Part shown: positions 51,302-60,265 of the stretch, one piece after another | Layout: the number at the start of each line of letters is the position of its first letter | Numbering within the stretch: the stretch's first letter is position 1 | Assembly: GCA_028279445.1 (NCBI GenBank) | Contig: JANQNT010000023.1 | Span: forward strand, 186,001-250,000 | DNA length: 64,000 nt | From: Tepidamorphaceae bacterium | GTDB lineage: Bacteria > Pseudomonadota > Alphaproteobacteria > Rhizobiales > Tepidamorphaceae | Direction: 5' to 3' | Translations under genes and position numbers: made by a program | The notes under the pieces: model-generated | The model's database searches: none | Told to the model about the DNA's origin: nothing | The model's input: only the letters and a program-made list of their open reading frames with translations

Positions 51302-52066
51302 CTACTCCGCAGGTCCGGGCGCGGGGCGCGGGTCCCTGGTGCGCAGGATCCAGCTCCAGGTCGGCCAGCTCCTGACATGCATGTGCTCGCGGATCGGCGT
51401 CTTCACCACCACCATCAGGATGGCGATCGACAGCAGGCACCAGACCGCCGGCACCTCGTTGGGATTGTCCGTCGTCAGCCGCGCCAGCACCGGACCGAAG
51501 GTGATGTGGAACAGGTTCAGCCGCCAGGAGCCGTAGAGCAGCGGGAAGATGAAGACCGCAAACATGTAAGTCAGGAAGCCGTGCGCGAACAGCCAGTTCT
51601 GCGAGATCACGCCGATGTTGTTGAGGGGAATCTCCCAGGCGATGTGCCAGTTGCCGGACACCGAGCACAATTCCGGTCCGCACAGGGTGCGCCCGAGCAC
51701 GCACAGGCCGGACCAGTCGAACGGATAGACCTGCAGCAGCATGAACATGGCGGAGCCGCCCGACACCGCCCAGGCCCACGGCATGACGCGCACGCGCACC
51801 TCTTGCGGCACGAAATAAAGGGCGATCATGTTGGCGAAGAATGGCTGGAAACAGATGTGCAGATAGCCAAGCATGGTGGCGATCTGGTTCGCAGGCAGGC
51901 CGCACTGGTCGATCACCGAGTAGGTGTAGCCCTGCAGCAGTTCCATCAGCGAGAAATAGCCGAGCGGCAGATAGAGAAGCGGGCTTTCCTTCTTCCAGGC
52001 GACATAGGCCGTGGTTGCCATGCCGGCGGCCGCCAGGGCCAGGGATGCCTCACCGCTCCAACACAT
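51302..52066 (-). CDS. DUF5765 multi-span membrane protein
   Basis: The 254-residue protein begins MCWSGEASLALAAAGMATTA, typical of the DUF5765 group, and has about seven helices (for example YLPLGYFSLMELLQGYTY, FMLLQVYPFDWSG, FLTYMFAVFIFPLLYG). Several conserved Cys, His and Trp (LGYLHICFQPFF) could contact a ligand. Function is unknown. It lies between the two aspartic protease genes on the other strand. Confidence 0.78.
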   Translation of the reverse strand: MCWSGEASLALAAAGMATTAYVAWKKESPLLYLPLGYFSLMELLQGYTYSVIDQCGLPANQIATMLGYLHICFQPFFANMIALYFVPQEVRVRVMPWAWAVSGGSAMFMLLQVYPFDWSGLCVLGRTLCGPELCSVSGNWHIAWEIPLNNIGVISQNWLFAHGFLTYMFAVFIFPLLYGSWRLNLFHITFGPVLARLTTDNPNEVPAVWCLLSIAILMVVVKTPIREHMHVRSWPTWSWILRTRDPRPAPGPAE

Positions 52067-52305
52067 GAGCTCCGCCTGCAGTTTCCCGCCTTGACCGAGT
52101 CACGCCCAGCCTGCGCGAGCTTAGGCATGGCTCAGCCCAAGCGCAAATCCGTAGCCTGCCTGATCCACCGGCCGCATGGCTAACGCTCTGCTAACCGTGC
52201 TGATCGCAACGTGCCGGCGCGCCGCGCGTGATCTTAACGTTTCGCTGCGAGCATCGCGGGCGACTTCGTACTTCGACCCGATCCGTGCAACCGGGGTTCA
52301 GAACC

Positions 52306-52854
52306 ATGCTGCGACTTGCGGCAAGTGTTGTATTCATCGCCGTGGCGACCGTTATTGCGGTACCTATGCTGGATAGGTCGGCCAACGGTGTCACATCGCC
52401 GCCCGCGCAGCCGATCCATGCGCAAAGGCCGACGGCGTCACCCCCGCAGCAGGCCGAACAGCGCAAGGCGAAGCCCGCCGGCCGCCGCTCCATCGCGCTG
52501 AAGGCGGACCGCTCCGGACATTTCAGCGTCGAAACCGTGATCAACGGCCGCCGGTTGCCGATGATCGCCGATACCGGTGCCACCTCCGTCGTGCTCACCG
52601 CGGAAGACGCGCGCCGCATCGGCATCCGCCCCAAGGAACGTGATTTCACCGTGCGTATGCGCACCGCCAATGGCGAGACGACCGCCGCGCCGGTGGTGCT
52701 CGATGAAATCCGCGTCGGCGCCATCCGCGTGCGTAACGTGCATGCACTGGTGGCCCGGCCGGATGCGCTCCACGTGAACCTGCTCGGCATGAGCTTCATC
52801 GGCGAATTGAAGCGCTTCGAGATGCGCGGCGGCGAACTGATCCTGGTGCAGTAG
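52306..52854 (+). CDS. second TIGR02281-type aspartic protease (signal-anchored)
   Basis: The start MLRLAASVVFIAV at 52306 gives 182 residues. One N-terminal helix and a Pro/Gln-rich linker precede the retropepsin-like domain with catalytic D89 in IADTGATSVVL, then RMRTANGETTAAPVV and LHVNLLGMSFIGEL. The domain is clearly related to the protein at 50601 but has a single anchor instead of three helices. The pair probably arose by duplication. Confidence 0.84.
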   Translation: MLRLAASVVFIAVATVIAVPMLDRSANGVTSPPAQPIHAQRPTASPPQQAEQRKAKPAGRRSIALKADRSGHFSVETVINGRRLPMIADTGATSVVLTAEDARRIGIRPKERDFTVRMRTANGETTAAPVVLDEIRVGAIRVRNVHALVARPDALHVNLLGMSFIGELKRFEMRGGELILVQ

Positions 52855-52987
52855 GCAGGCGCCGCGAACCCGCGACCGCTTTCCATTTCCCGCCGGATGG
52901 GCTAGCTGCGCAGGCAGCAATCCTGTCACCTGGCACACTATCTCACTTGGCACACAGCAGTTCGTGAGCCGTACGGACCGTTCAGCG

Positions 52988-54490
52988 ATGATCTTTCCCA
53001 AGCCGCACGCCGACCTTAAGCCCAACACGGCCGACTATGAGCGGCTGCCGCTGGTCAAGCCGACGGGCTTTCGCGAATACGACGCGCGCTGGCTGTTCGG
53101 CAAAGAACTCAACCTGATGGGCGCCCAGGCGCTTGGGCTTGGGCTCGGCACGCTGCTGGGCGAGCTCGGCAAACCGCGCGAGATCGTCGTGGCGCACGAC
53201 TACCGCAGCTATTCGGCCTCCATCAAACTGGCGATGACCAGCGGGTTGCTGGCGACCGGCTGTACCGTGCACGACCTCGGCCTGGCGGTGACGCCGATGG
53301 CCTATTACGCCCAGTTCGCGCTCGACGTGCCTGCCGTTGCCATGGTCACCGCCTCGCACAACGACAACGGCTGGACCGGCGTCAAGATGGGTGCCGAGGC
53401 GCCGCTCACCTTCGGGCTCGACGAGATTGGCCGGCTGAAGGAGATCGTGCTCGACGCCACCTTCGACCCGCAACCCGGCGGCGACCTGCACATCGTGCCG
53501 GAGTTCGGCGAGCGCTACATCGCCGACCTGATCGAGGGCCGCGAACTCAAACGTGCGATCCGCGTTGTGTGCGCCTGCGGCAACGGCACTGCGGCGGCCT
53601 TCGCGCCGGAAGCGCTGCGCCGGCTTGGAGCCGACGTGGTCGAGCTCGACTGCGAACTCGACCATTCCTTCCCGCGCTACAATCCCAACCCGGAAGACAT
53701 GGAGATGCTGCACGCGCTGGGCGCGGCGGTGACCGAGCATGGCGCAGACGTCGGTCTCGGTTTCGACGGCGACGGCGACCGCTGCGGCATCGTCGACAAC
53801 GAGGGCAAGGAAATCTTCGCCGACAAGGTCGGCGTGATGATCGCCCGCGATCTGTCCGCCCGGCACAAGGACGCGGTGTTTGTCGCCGACGTGAAGTCGA
53901 CCGGTCTGTTCATGACCGACCCGATCCTGATCGATCAGGGCGCCAGGACCGAATACTGGATGACCGGGCACAGCCACATGAAGCGCCGCGTCGCCGAAAT
54001 CGGCGCGCTGGCGGGTTTCGAGAAGTCCGGCCACTACTTCTTCAATGCGCCGCTCGGGCGCGGTTACGACGACGGACTGGTCTCCGCGCTCGCCGTGCTG
54101 GAGATGCTCGACCACAACCCCGACCGCACCATGGCCGACCTGAAGCGCGCCCTGCCGCGGACCTGGTCGTCGCCGACCATGTCGCCGTTCTGCCCCGACG
54201 AGATCAAGTACGAAGTCGTGGCGCGCGCCGTTGCGCATTTCTCGAAGGTGCACAGCGGCGGCGGAACGCTGGCCGGCCAGGCCGTGCGCGACGTGATCAC
54301 CGTCAACGGCATCCGCGTGGTGCTGGAGGACGGCACCTGGGGGCTGGTGCGCGCCTCCTCCAACAAGCCGGAGCTGGTGGTGGTGGTGGAAAGCCCGACC
54401 TCGGAAGCGGCGATGCGGGCGATCTTCGCGGAGATCGACGGCTTTCTCGGCCAACAGCCGGAAGTCGGCGAGTATAACCAGAAGATCTGA
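52988..54490 (+). CDS. phosphomannomutase/phosphoglucomutase
   Basis: The 500-residue alpha-D-phosphohexomutase interconverts hexose 6- and 1-phosphates for cell-envelope sugars. The phosphoserine loop is TASHNDNGW (S123), the metal loop GFDGDGDRCG (D260-D264), the sugar loop GFEKSGHYFF and the phosphate loop RASSNKPELV. ATG 52988 (MIFPKPHAD) is preferred to an upstream GTG. The overall pattern is closest to AlgC/ManB-type dual-specificity enzymes. The stop lies 10 bp from the convergent dusA stop. Confidence 0.92.
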   Translation: MIFPKPHADLKPNTADYERLPLVKPTGFREYDARWLFGKELNLMGAQALGLGLGTLLGELGKPREIVVAHDYRSYSASIKLAMTSGLLATGCTVHDLGLAVTPMAYYAQFALDVPAVAMVTASHNDNGWTGVKMGAEAPLTFGLDEIGRLKEIVLDATFDPQPGGDLHIVPEFGERYIADLIEGRELKRAIRVVCACGNGTAAAFAPEALRRLGADVVELDCELDHSFPRYNPNPEDMEMLHALGAAVTEHGADVGLGFDGDGDRCGIVDNEGKEIFADKVGVMIARDLSARHKDAVFVADVKSTGLFMTDPILIDQGARTEYWMTGHSHMKRRVAEIGALAGFEKSGHYFFNAPLGRGYDDGLVSALAVLEMLDHNPDRTMADLKRALPRTWSSPTMSPFCPDEIKYEVVARAVAHFSKVHSGGGTLAGQAVRDVITVNGIRVVLEDGTWGLVRASSNKPELVVVVESPTSEAAMRAIFAEIDGFLGQQPEVGEYNQKI

Positions 54491-54499
54491 AGATTGACG

Positions 54500-55492
54500 T
54501 TATGCCGCGACGCGGCCGTGGCGCGTCACCTGCTCCAACGCCGCGAGGATAACCTCGACGCCTGCGCCTTCCTTCAACGAGTCGACGGTGAGGATGCGCC
54601 GCCAGGCACGCGCACCCGGCACCCCCTGGAACAGGCCGATCATGTGCCGGGCGATGCGGTTCAGCCGCTCGCCGCCGGCAAGCTGCGCCTCCACATAAGG
54701 CAGCATGGCCAGCACCGCGTCCTCGCGGCTTGCGACGGGATTTGGAGCGCCGAAGACGCACCAATCCACATCCGCCAGCAGCCAGGGATTCTGGTAGGCG
54801 GCGCGGCCGAGCATCACGCCATCCACATGCGCAAGATGCTCTTGCGCCCGATCGAGATCGGTGATGCCGCCATTGATCACGATGGGCACGTCCGGATGCG
54901 CCTGCTTGAGACGGTACACCCGCGCATAGTCGAGCGGCGGGACATCCCGGTTCTGGCGCGGGCTCAGGCCCTGCAGCCAGGCTTTGCGGGCATGCACAAT
55001 GAGGGCGTTCGAGCCGGCGCCGATCACCGCATCGGCGAAGGCGGCGAGCGCCTGCTCGCTGTCCTGATCGTCGATGCCGATGCGGCACTTGACCGTAACG
55101 GGAACATCGACCGCCCGTTTCATCGCCCCGACGCATTCGGCAACCAGTTCCGGTTCGGCCATCAGGCAGGCGCCGAAGCGGCCGGACTGCACCCGATCGG
55201 ACGGACAGCCGCAGTTCAGGTTGATTTCGTCATAGCCGACCGCAGCCCCGACGGCCGCCGCCTCGGCGAGCCTTGCCGGATCGCTGCCGCCAAGCTGCAA
55301 GGCGACAGGATGCTCGCACGCATCGAAACCGATCAGCCGTGCGCGCTCGCCATGGATCACCGCATCGGCGGTGACCATCTCGGTATAGAGCGTCGCATGA
55401 CGCGTCAGCACGCGATGGAACGCCCGGCAGTGCCGGTCGGTCCAGTCCATCATGGGCGCAACTGAAAATCTAAACCCTTGATTATATTGCAT
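54500..55492 (-). CDS. dusA: tRNA-dihydrouridine(20/20a) synthase, 5' end probably replaced
   Basis: This 330-residue FMN enzyme reduces U20/U20a of tRNA. It shows FSVAPMMDWTDRHCR at the start, INLNCGCPSDRVQSGRFGACLM with the catalytic Cys, and NALIVHARKAWLQGLSP. The first 11 codons (CAA TAT AAT CAA ... AGA TTT TCA GTT) are AT-rich, while everything after GCGCCCATGATGGAC is GC-rich. The change point coincides with the repeated core CCATCATGGG. This fits a gene whose 5' end was supplied by an element integrated into dusA. Confidence 0.93.
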   Translation of the reverse strand: MQYNQGFRFSVAPMMDWTDRHCRAFHRVLTRHATLYTEMVTADAVIHGERARLIGFDACEHPVALQLGGSDPARLAEAAAVGAAVGYDEINLNCGCPSDRVQSGRFGACLMAEPELVAECVGAMKRAVDVPVTVKCRIGIDDQDSEQALAAFADAVIGAGSNALIVHARKAWLQGLSPRQNRDVPPLDYARVYRLKQAHPDVPIVINGGITDLDRAQEHLAHVDGVMLGRAAYQNPWLLADVDWCVFGAPNPVASREDAVLAMLPYVEAQLAGGERLNRIARHMIGLFQGVPGARAWRRILTVDSLKEGAGVEVILAALEQVTRHGRVAA

Positions 55493-55512
55493 TATACCTG
55501 GACCATCATGGG
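55447..55512. other. candidate att site: repeated CCATCATGGG at dusA
   Basis: CCATCATGGG occurs inside the dusA PMMD codons (55447-55456) and again at 55503-55512, just upstream of the dusA start. The flanks also agree in part (tcCAgt/ggacca). Known DusA-type integrases recombine at the 5' end of dusA, so these look like an attachment junction and a nearby remnant copy. Confidence 0.6.
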
Positions 55513-55621
55513 ACCAACCGTGAGTGCGTGCACGCGCTTATAGCCTCAATTGCACAGGTTTGGACCCGTTTTGATCTCTCTGTGCACACCGGCCGCACGC
55601 GTCGAGAAGGAGTGCACACGC

Positions 55622-55726
55622 ATGGCAAGCCTGACAAGACTCGGTTCCGGGACCTGGCGTGTGCAAGTACGGCGGAAAGGACACTACCTCGCCGATACCT
55701 TCCGTCGCCGCAAGGATGCCGATTGA
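55622..55726 (+). pseudogene. truncated tyrosine-recombinase (DusA-type integrase) N-terminus
   Basis: After GAAGGAG, ATG 55622 opens a 34-codon frame: MASLTRLGSGTWRVQVRRKG, then HYLADTFRRRKDAD, then TGA at 55724. This is the N-terminal arm-DNA-binding segment of a phage/island integrase. Intact relatives continue for over 300 residues with the catalytic R-H-R-Y set, which is absent. The sequence after 55726 belongs to the dctM 3' end. It points away from dusA, as DusA integrases do. Confidence 0.75.
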
Positions 55727-55759
55727 CATTAAATCCTTGGCCGGCATCGTTGCACTCGC

Positions 55760-57067
55760 TCAACGCATCAAGCTGGGCAGCCACAATGACAATGCCGGGA
55801 ACGCTACGATCAAACCTAGGGCGACCACATCCATCGCGATGAACCACAGCACGCCGCGAAAGACATCCTGGAGCCGCACCAGGTTTCCGAGCGCACCCTT
55901 GATGACATAGACGTTCAATCCCACTGGCGGCGTGATCAGCCCGATTTCGAGAAGCTTCACCACGACGATGCCAAACCAGACAAGGTCCATCCCCGCCTCG
56001 CGAACCACCGGCAAGACGATGGGCAGCGTCAGCAGCATCAATCCTATGGAATCGACGAACATGCCGAGGACGACGTAGAGCACGGCGATCAGCAAAATGA
56101 TCATGAGATCGCTGGTGCCCCAAGCGATGAAGCTGTCGGCGAGAAATCCCGGCACGCCTGACAACGCCATGAAGCGGGTCAGCAACACCGTGCCGATCAC
56201 AACGATGAAGATGCCGGCCGTCCCACTCAGTGTTTGCAGGAATGCGGTCTTCAGAACATCGCGCGTCAATCGTCCGTTCACCGCCGCGATCACGAGCGCA
56301 AGAAACGCCCCAACCGCTCCGGCCTCGGTTGGCGTGAACACGCCCATGAAGATGCCAGCCAGAACGCCAGATATGAGCACAGGCAGCGGCCATATCTCCC
56401 GGAGTGCGCTCAACATTTCGGCTGAGGTAGGATGATCATCGACGGGTGGCGCCAGTTTCGGATTGACCGTCGCCCGACCGACGATCATCGCCATGTAGAT
56501 TAGCGCCGAGAGGATGCCTGGAATGATGCCGGCTATGAAAAGCTGGCCAATTGATACTTCTGCAAAGTAGCCGAAAAGGACAAGCAGAATACTCGGCGGA
56601 ATAAGCGAACCGAGGGTACCCGATGCTGCAACGACACCGCTGGCAAGGCCTGGATCGTACTTGTATCGAAGCATCTCTGGTGTTGCGATACGGGCCATGG
56701 CGGAGGCGGTCGCAACGCTTGATCCCGAAGCCGCCGCGAACATGGCGCAGGCCGCAACGCCAGCAACACCTAGGCCGCCGGGGAGGCGGGACAGAAACAG
56801 CCGCATCGCACGGAACAATCCGGTCGTCAGCCCTGCCGCAGAGGCCACATAGCCCATCAGAAGGAACATCGGTGCCGCGGTCAGGTTCCAGTCGCCGACA
56901 AAGTTGAAGGGCACGGCGGTGACGATCCCCCAAGCCGCCTTGAGGTTCAGGATCATTCCGATGCCAATAAAGGACACCAATCCCAACGCCGCACCGATCG
57001 GCATCCGCAACGCCATGAGGAAAAGGGCGATGCCAAGCCCCGTAAAACCAATCGCAAGATTGCTCAT
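55760..57067 (-). CDS. dctM: TRAP transporter large permease
   Basis: The 435-residue protein has about twelve helices and the DctM pattern (RMPIGAALGLVSFIGIGM, FVGDWNLTAAPMFLLMGY, ASGSSVATASAMARI, VDSIGLMLLTLPIVLPV). It moves an organic acid with Na+ or H+ in a tripartite ATP-independent periplasmic system. Its start overlaps the dctQ stop by four bases. It is the last gene of the island operon, ending 34 bp from the integrase remnant. Confidence 0.93.
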   Translation of the reverse strand: MSNLAIGFTGLGIALFLMALRMPIGAALGLVSFIGIGMILNLKAAWGIVTAVPFNFVGDWNLTAAPMFLLMGYVASAAGLTTGLFRAMRLFLSRLPGGLGVAGVAACAMFAAASGSSVATASAMARIATPEMLRYKYDPGLASGVVAASGTLGSLIPPSILLVLFGYFAEVSIGQLFIAGIIPGILSALIYMAMIVGRATVNPKLAPPVDDHPTSAEMLSALREIWPLPVLISGVLAGIFMGVFTPTEAGAVGAFLALVIAAVNGRLTRDVLKTAFLQTLSGTAGIFIVVIGTVLLTRFMALSGVPGFLADSFIAWGTSDLMIILLIAVLYVVLGMFVDSIGLMLLTLPIVLPVVREAGMDLVWFGIVVVKLLEIGLITPPVGLNVYVIKGALGNLVRLQDVFRGVLWFIAMDVVALGLIVAFPALSLWLPSLMR

Positions 57068-57627
57068 GACTTAGCCGGCTCGACCGGCTCTGAGGCGATG
57101 TCGGGCGCCGCCGGCGTCGGATCGAAACCGTCGCCCTCAACGAATGACCGCAGCGCATGCAGAACGCTTACTGCACAGATCGCCGCGAACCCGATCGGAA
57201 GAAACCAACGGCTGGGCCAGATGGGGACGAAGTTTGTGCCCATCATGACCTCGCCAATCTGTGTGGCTTTCACCGCATCGAGAAAGGTCTGGTAGGCAAG
57301 AAGCGCAAAGAAGACCGCGGATATGACGGATCCCATAGCATAGATGATGCGTCGGAGTGTTTTCGGCATCATCATCACGAACAGATCGACGCTGATGTGC
57401 TCATGGCGCAGTTCGACAAACGCCAGGGGCAGGAACACCACAGCGACCATGTAGTAGAACGATACAATCTCAAGGTTGCCTTGGATCGGGCGGTTGAGGA
57501 CGAATTTCAAAACGACGTCGACAACGATCTGGGCCATCATCAAAAACAGACAAATGGCTGCGACGACCGCCAAGACGCATGAAACGTATTCAATTATCCT
57601 TCGAAGTAACGTCATGAGAATACACAC
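57064..57627 (-). CDS. dctQ: TRAP transporter small permease
   Basis: The 187-residue protein has four helices, typical of DctQ (YVSCVLAVVAAICLFLMMAQI, FYYMVAVVFLPLAFVELRHEHISVDLF, WFLPIGFAAICAVSVLHAL). It acts with DctM in the inner membrane. It lies between dctP (102 bp upstream) and dctM (4-bp overlap). Confidence 0.91.
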   Translation of the reverse strand: MCILMTLLRRIIEYVSCVLAVVAAICLFLMMAQIVVDVVLKFVLNRPIQGNLEIVSFYYMVAVVFLPLAFVELRHEHISVDLFVMMMPKTLRRIIYAMGSVISAVFFALLAYQTFLDAVKATQIGEVMMGTNFVPIWPSRWFLPIGFAAICAVSVLHALRSFVEGDGFDPTPAAPDIASEPVEPAKS

Positions 57628-57729
57628 TCAAACCCGAGAGTTTGGCACAGGTTCTGGTCGCGCCATTCCCTCTGTTCCGTCCGGGCGCCGTGTGCCCGGC
57701 ACAAGCGCACCGGACACACGGAAGACGGT

Positions 57730-58878
57730 TCAGTTCACGCCATAAGTGGCGACATCGATTTTGCTGTACAGCTCTCGCTTTAGTACATCGACCAGTGCCG
57801 ACTCATCGGTTCGGTCGATGCCGTCAAGCAGACGTTCCCATTTCGCGACGGTCTCTTCGAACCGGCTGACGAGGGCATCGGCACCGTCGATGTCGAACTT
57901 ATCCGTCCCGAGTTCGACCGCAGACTGTCTCGCCACCGACCGGAAATCCGTGATCGATTTGCTAAGCTCATCGGATGGCTGATGAATGATCACATCGTGT
58001 GCAGGGGCCTCTGCCAACACCTCTGCACCGGCCTCGTCGTAGCGGATCTGCGTGCGCACGATAGCCGTCGCCATGGTGTCCAGCATGATCCGGCGCTCGT
58101 CTTCCGACAATGTGCCCCAGAAATCGCGATTTATGCCGTATAGATAGCCCGCATAATAGAGGCCGAGATTCACGACAGTCGCGTGTTTGGCGACATCCCA
58201 CAGAGAGCTGCCCTTCAGCTGTTCCATTGTGTTTGCGGCACAGTCCAGCTGACCCTTTTCGAGGCCGCTATACATTTCACTTGATGGGACATTGACCGGA
58301 ACCGCACCGACGCTGGTTGCCCATTCCGACATGATTGCGCCGAGCGTCCGAATCCTCTTGCCGCGAATGCTGTTGAGATCGGTCACGGCTTCGGTGCAAA
58401 ACAGACGATAGGGAATCGTCGAATATCCCCCACCGTAGACGATGTTCTGGGATCGCCACATCTCCAACATTTCAGCATCGTTCATGTTGAAATCAGTCAT
58501 TGCGAATGCAGCAACGAATGGGTCGGTGAACGCAATACCAAGCTGCGCGACGACATTGTCTCTTGGAATGTCTGCCGGCGTGTAGGTGCCGGCATGGTAG
58601 GCAACGTGCGCCACGCCATCACGCACCCCACTGAGGTGCGCTGCCGGTGGCAAGAGAACTGGCCCTGTAAAGACATTCGCCTTCAGGGCGCCGTTCGACG
58701 CCGCCTCAAGGTCTTTGGCCCAATTGATGTAAGCATGGCTGACGAGTGCGGTCGTATCAGGTAGCCAATTGCTGGCGTTGAACTCTCTTGTATCTGCCGC
58801 CGCCTGGCCCGCCCACATGATGCCGGCCAGACACGTCACGGCAGCTGAACGGAACGTTGGCTTTCGCGTGTGTTTCAT
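57730..58878 (-). CDS. dctP: TRAP transporter periplasmic solute-binding protein
   Basis: The start MKHTRKPTFRSAAV at 58878 follows GGGAGAGCAAC and gives 382 residues with a signal peptide (cleaved near AAADTRE). The DctP fold is visible: YINWAKDLEAASNGALKANVFTGPVLLPP, LNSIRGKRIRTLGAIMSEW, VPVNVPSSEMYSGLEKGQLDCAANTME. It captures the carboxylate substrate of the island pathway; the ligand is unknown. It is preceded by the amidohydrolase gene with a 136-bp gap. Confidence 0.9.
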   Translation of the reverse strand: MKHTRKPTFRSAAVTCLAGIMWAGQAAADTREFNASNWLPDTTALVSHAYINWAKDLEAASNGALKANVFTGPVLLPPAAHLSGVRDGVAHVAYHAGTYTPADIPRDNVVAQLGIAFTDPFVAAFAMTDFNMNDAEMLEMWRSQNIVYGGGYSTIPYRLFCTEAVTDLNSIRGKRIRTLGAIMSEWATSVGAVPVNVPSSEMYSGLEKGQLDCAANTMEQLKGSSLWDVAKHATVVNLGLYYAGYLYGINRDFWGTLSEDERRIMLDTMATAIVRTQIRYDEAGAEVLAEAPAHDVIIHQPSDELSKSITDFRSVARQSAVELGTDKFDIDGADALVSRFEETVAKWERLLDGIDRTDESALVDVLKRELYSKIDVATYGVN

Positions 58879-59014
58879 AGTTGCTCTCCCTTTCAGGCAA
58901 AAAGTTCCCCTTATCCAGAATCGCAGTGCGACCCCGAATTCCTCTCGATGTTCGATTTCTTTTTCTTGTGCCGTCCGCAACAACGGCGTTTAGCCAGCTA
59001 CAATCGTGTTGAGG

Positions 59015-60265
59015 TCAGGTCTCCAGTTCATCCTTGAAAAGCTGACCACCCTTGATGATCGCAGGCATATGACGGCCCTGGCCCGTCAGCAGTTTGAGAT
59101 CGTCCAGTGGATTTCCATCGACGACAATCAGATCGGCATGCGCGCCGGGCGCGATGCACCCAATCTCTCCCTCCATTCTGATGACCTTTGCGGCATCCAG
59201 TGTTGCCGACCGAATAACGTCATGCGGCGCCAGCGCTTCGGCGCGCAGAAGAAATTCTTCCGATTGATGGCAGTGCAGTTCGCCAAGCAGGTCCGAGCCG
59301 TAGCCCATGGTGACACCTGCATTCTTCAGGGTTTCAAGGGATGCAGGGCCGTTGAGACGAACGTCGTCAATCTTTGCAACGGAGTCCGGTGGCAACCCGA
59401 GAGCAGCACCTTCTTTCTTGAGGCTTTCGAAAATGATGAGCGTCGGAACGGCAACACAGTCTTGCTCAGCGATCAGCTCAGCGGCTTCCTGATTGACCAG
59501 GTTTGCGTGCTCAACGCATTTCACACCGCATTCAACCGCTCGGATGATCGATTCGGCGGTGTAGAGATGGCCTGCCACATAGGTGCCAGCCATCTCTGCC
59601 TCTTCGACGGCTGCCGTGATTTCCTCTCGAGAGAATCCAAAGTAGTGAACGGGGTCCGTCGGCGAGGAGACACCGCCATTGGCCATCAGCTTGACGAACT
59701 GCGCACCGCCTTTGATTTCTTCCCGGATGGCAAGGCGGAGATTGTCGACACCGTCGACAACGCGCCCCAACGCGCCGAGTTTGTGCTTCAGCCATTCGGA
59801 AGGACGGCCGTCGTAGCGGCCACGAAAGTCCGAGTGCCCACCGGTCTGCGAGAGTCCTTTGCCACAGATCACAAGCCGTGGCCCGATGGCTTCGCCGCGC
59901 TCGATAGCCTGCTGCAAACCAAAGTCGGCCCCGCCCAGATCACGCACGGTTGTGAAGCCGCGCATCAGCATGCCATGCATGATCTTCAGCGCTCTTATTG
60001 TTACCAAAGAGTCTGGCAGAAGAGCGTTGTTCCCAAGCGCTAACGTTGTCGCGATCACGTGCGTGTGGCAGTCGATCAAACCTGGCATCAGGGTCTTACC
60101 CGCCAGGTCCAGGACGCGCGCATTGCCTGACTTCAGCGGCGTGTCGGCGACTTCTTCGATCCGGCTCTCCCGAACCAGAATGTGCATGTCTTCAACCGGC
60201 TCAGTAGACGCCCCATCAACGATCGCTGCGTTTTTGATGATGAGTACGTTTTCTGCGGTCGTCAT
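59015..60265 (-). CDS. prolidase-like metal-dependent amidohydrolase
   Basis: The 416-residue amidohydrolase-superfamily enzyme has the binuclear metal ligands: HxH in PGLIDCHTHV, a carboxylated Lys candidate in FVKLMANGGVS, His in VAGHLYTAE, His in CVEHANLVN and Asp in MGYGSDLLGELH. This set and order match the imidazolonepropionase-like branch that includes Xaa-Pro and Xaa-Arg carboxypeptidases. The start overlaps the FAD oxidase stop by four bases. No signal peptide is seen, so it hydrolyses an imported amide or dipeptide in the cytosol. The exact substrate is unknown. Confidence 0.87.
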   Translation of the reverse strand: MTTAENVLIIKNAAIVDGASTEPVEDMHILVRESRIEEVADTPLKSGNARVLDLAGKTLMPGLIDCHTHVIATTLALGNNALLPDSLVTIRALKIMHGMLMRGFTTVRDLGGADFGLQQAIERGEAIGPRLVICGKGLSQTGGHSDFRGRYDGRPSEWLKHKLGALGRVVDGVDNLRLAIREEIKGGAQFVKLMANGGVSSPTDPVHYFGFSREEITAAVEEAEMAGTYVAGHLYTAESIIRAVECGVKCVEHANLVNQEAAELIAEQDCVAVPTLIIFESLKKEGAALGLPPDSVAKIDDVRLNGPASLETLKNAGVTMGYGSDLLGELHCHQSEEFLLRAEALAPHDVIRSATLDAAKVIRMEGEIGCIAPGAHADLIVVDGNPLDDLKLLTGQGRHMPAIIKGGQLFKDELET

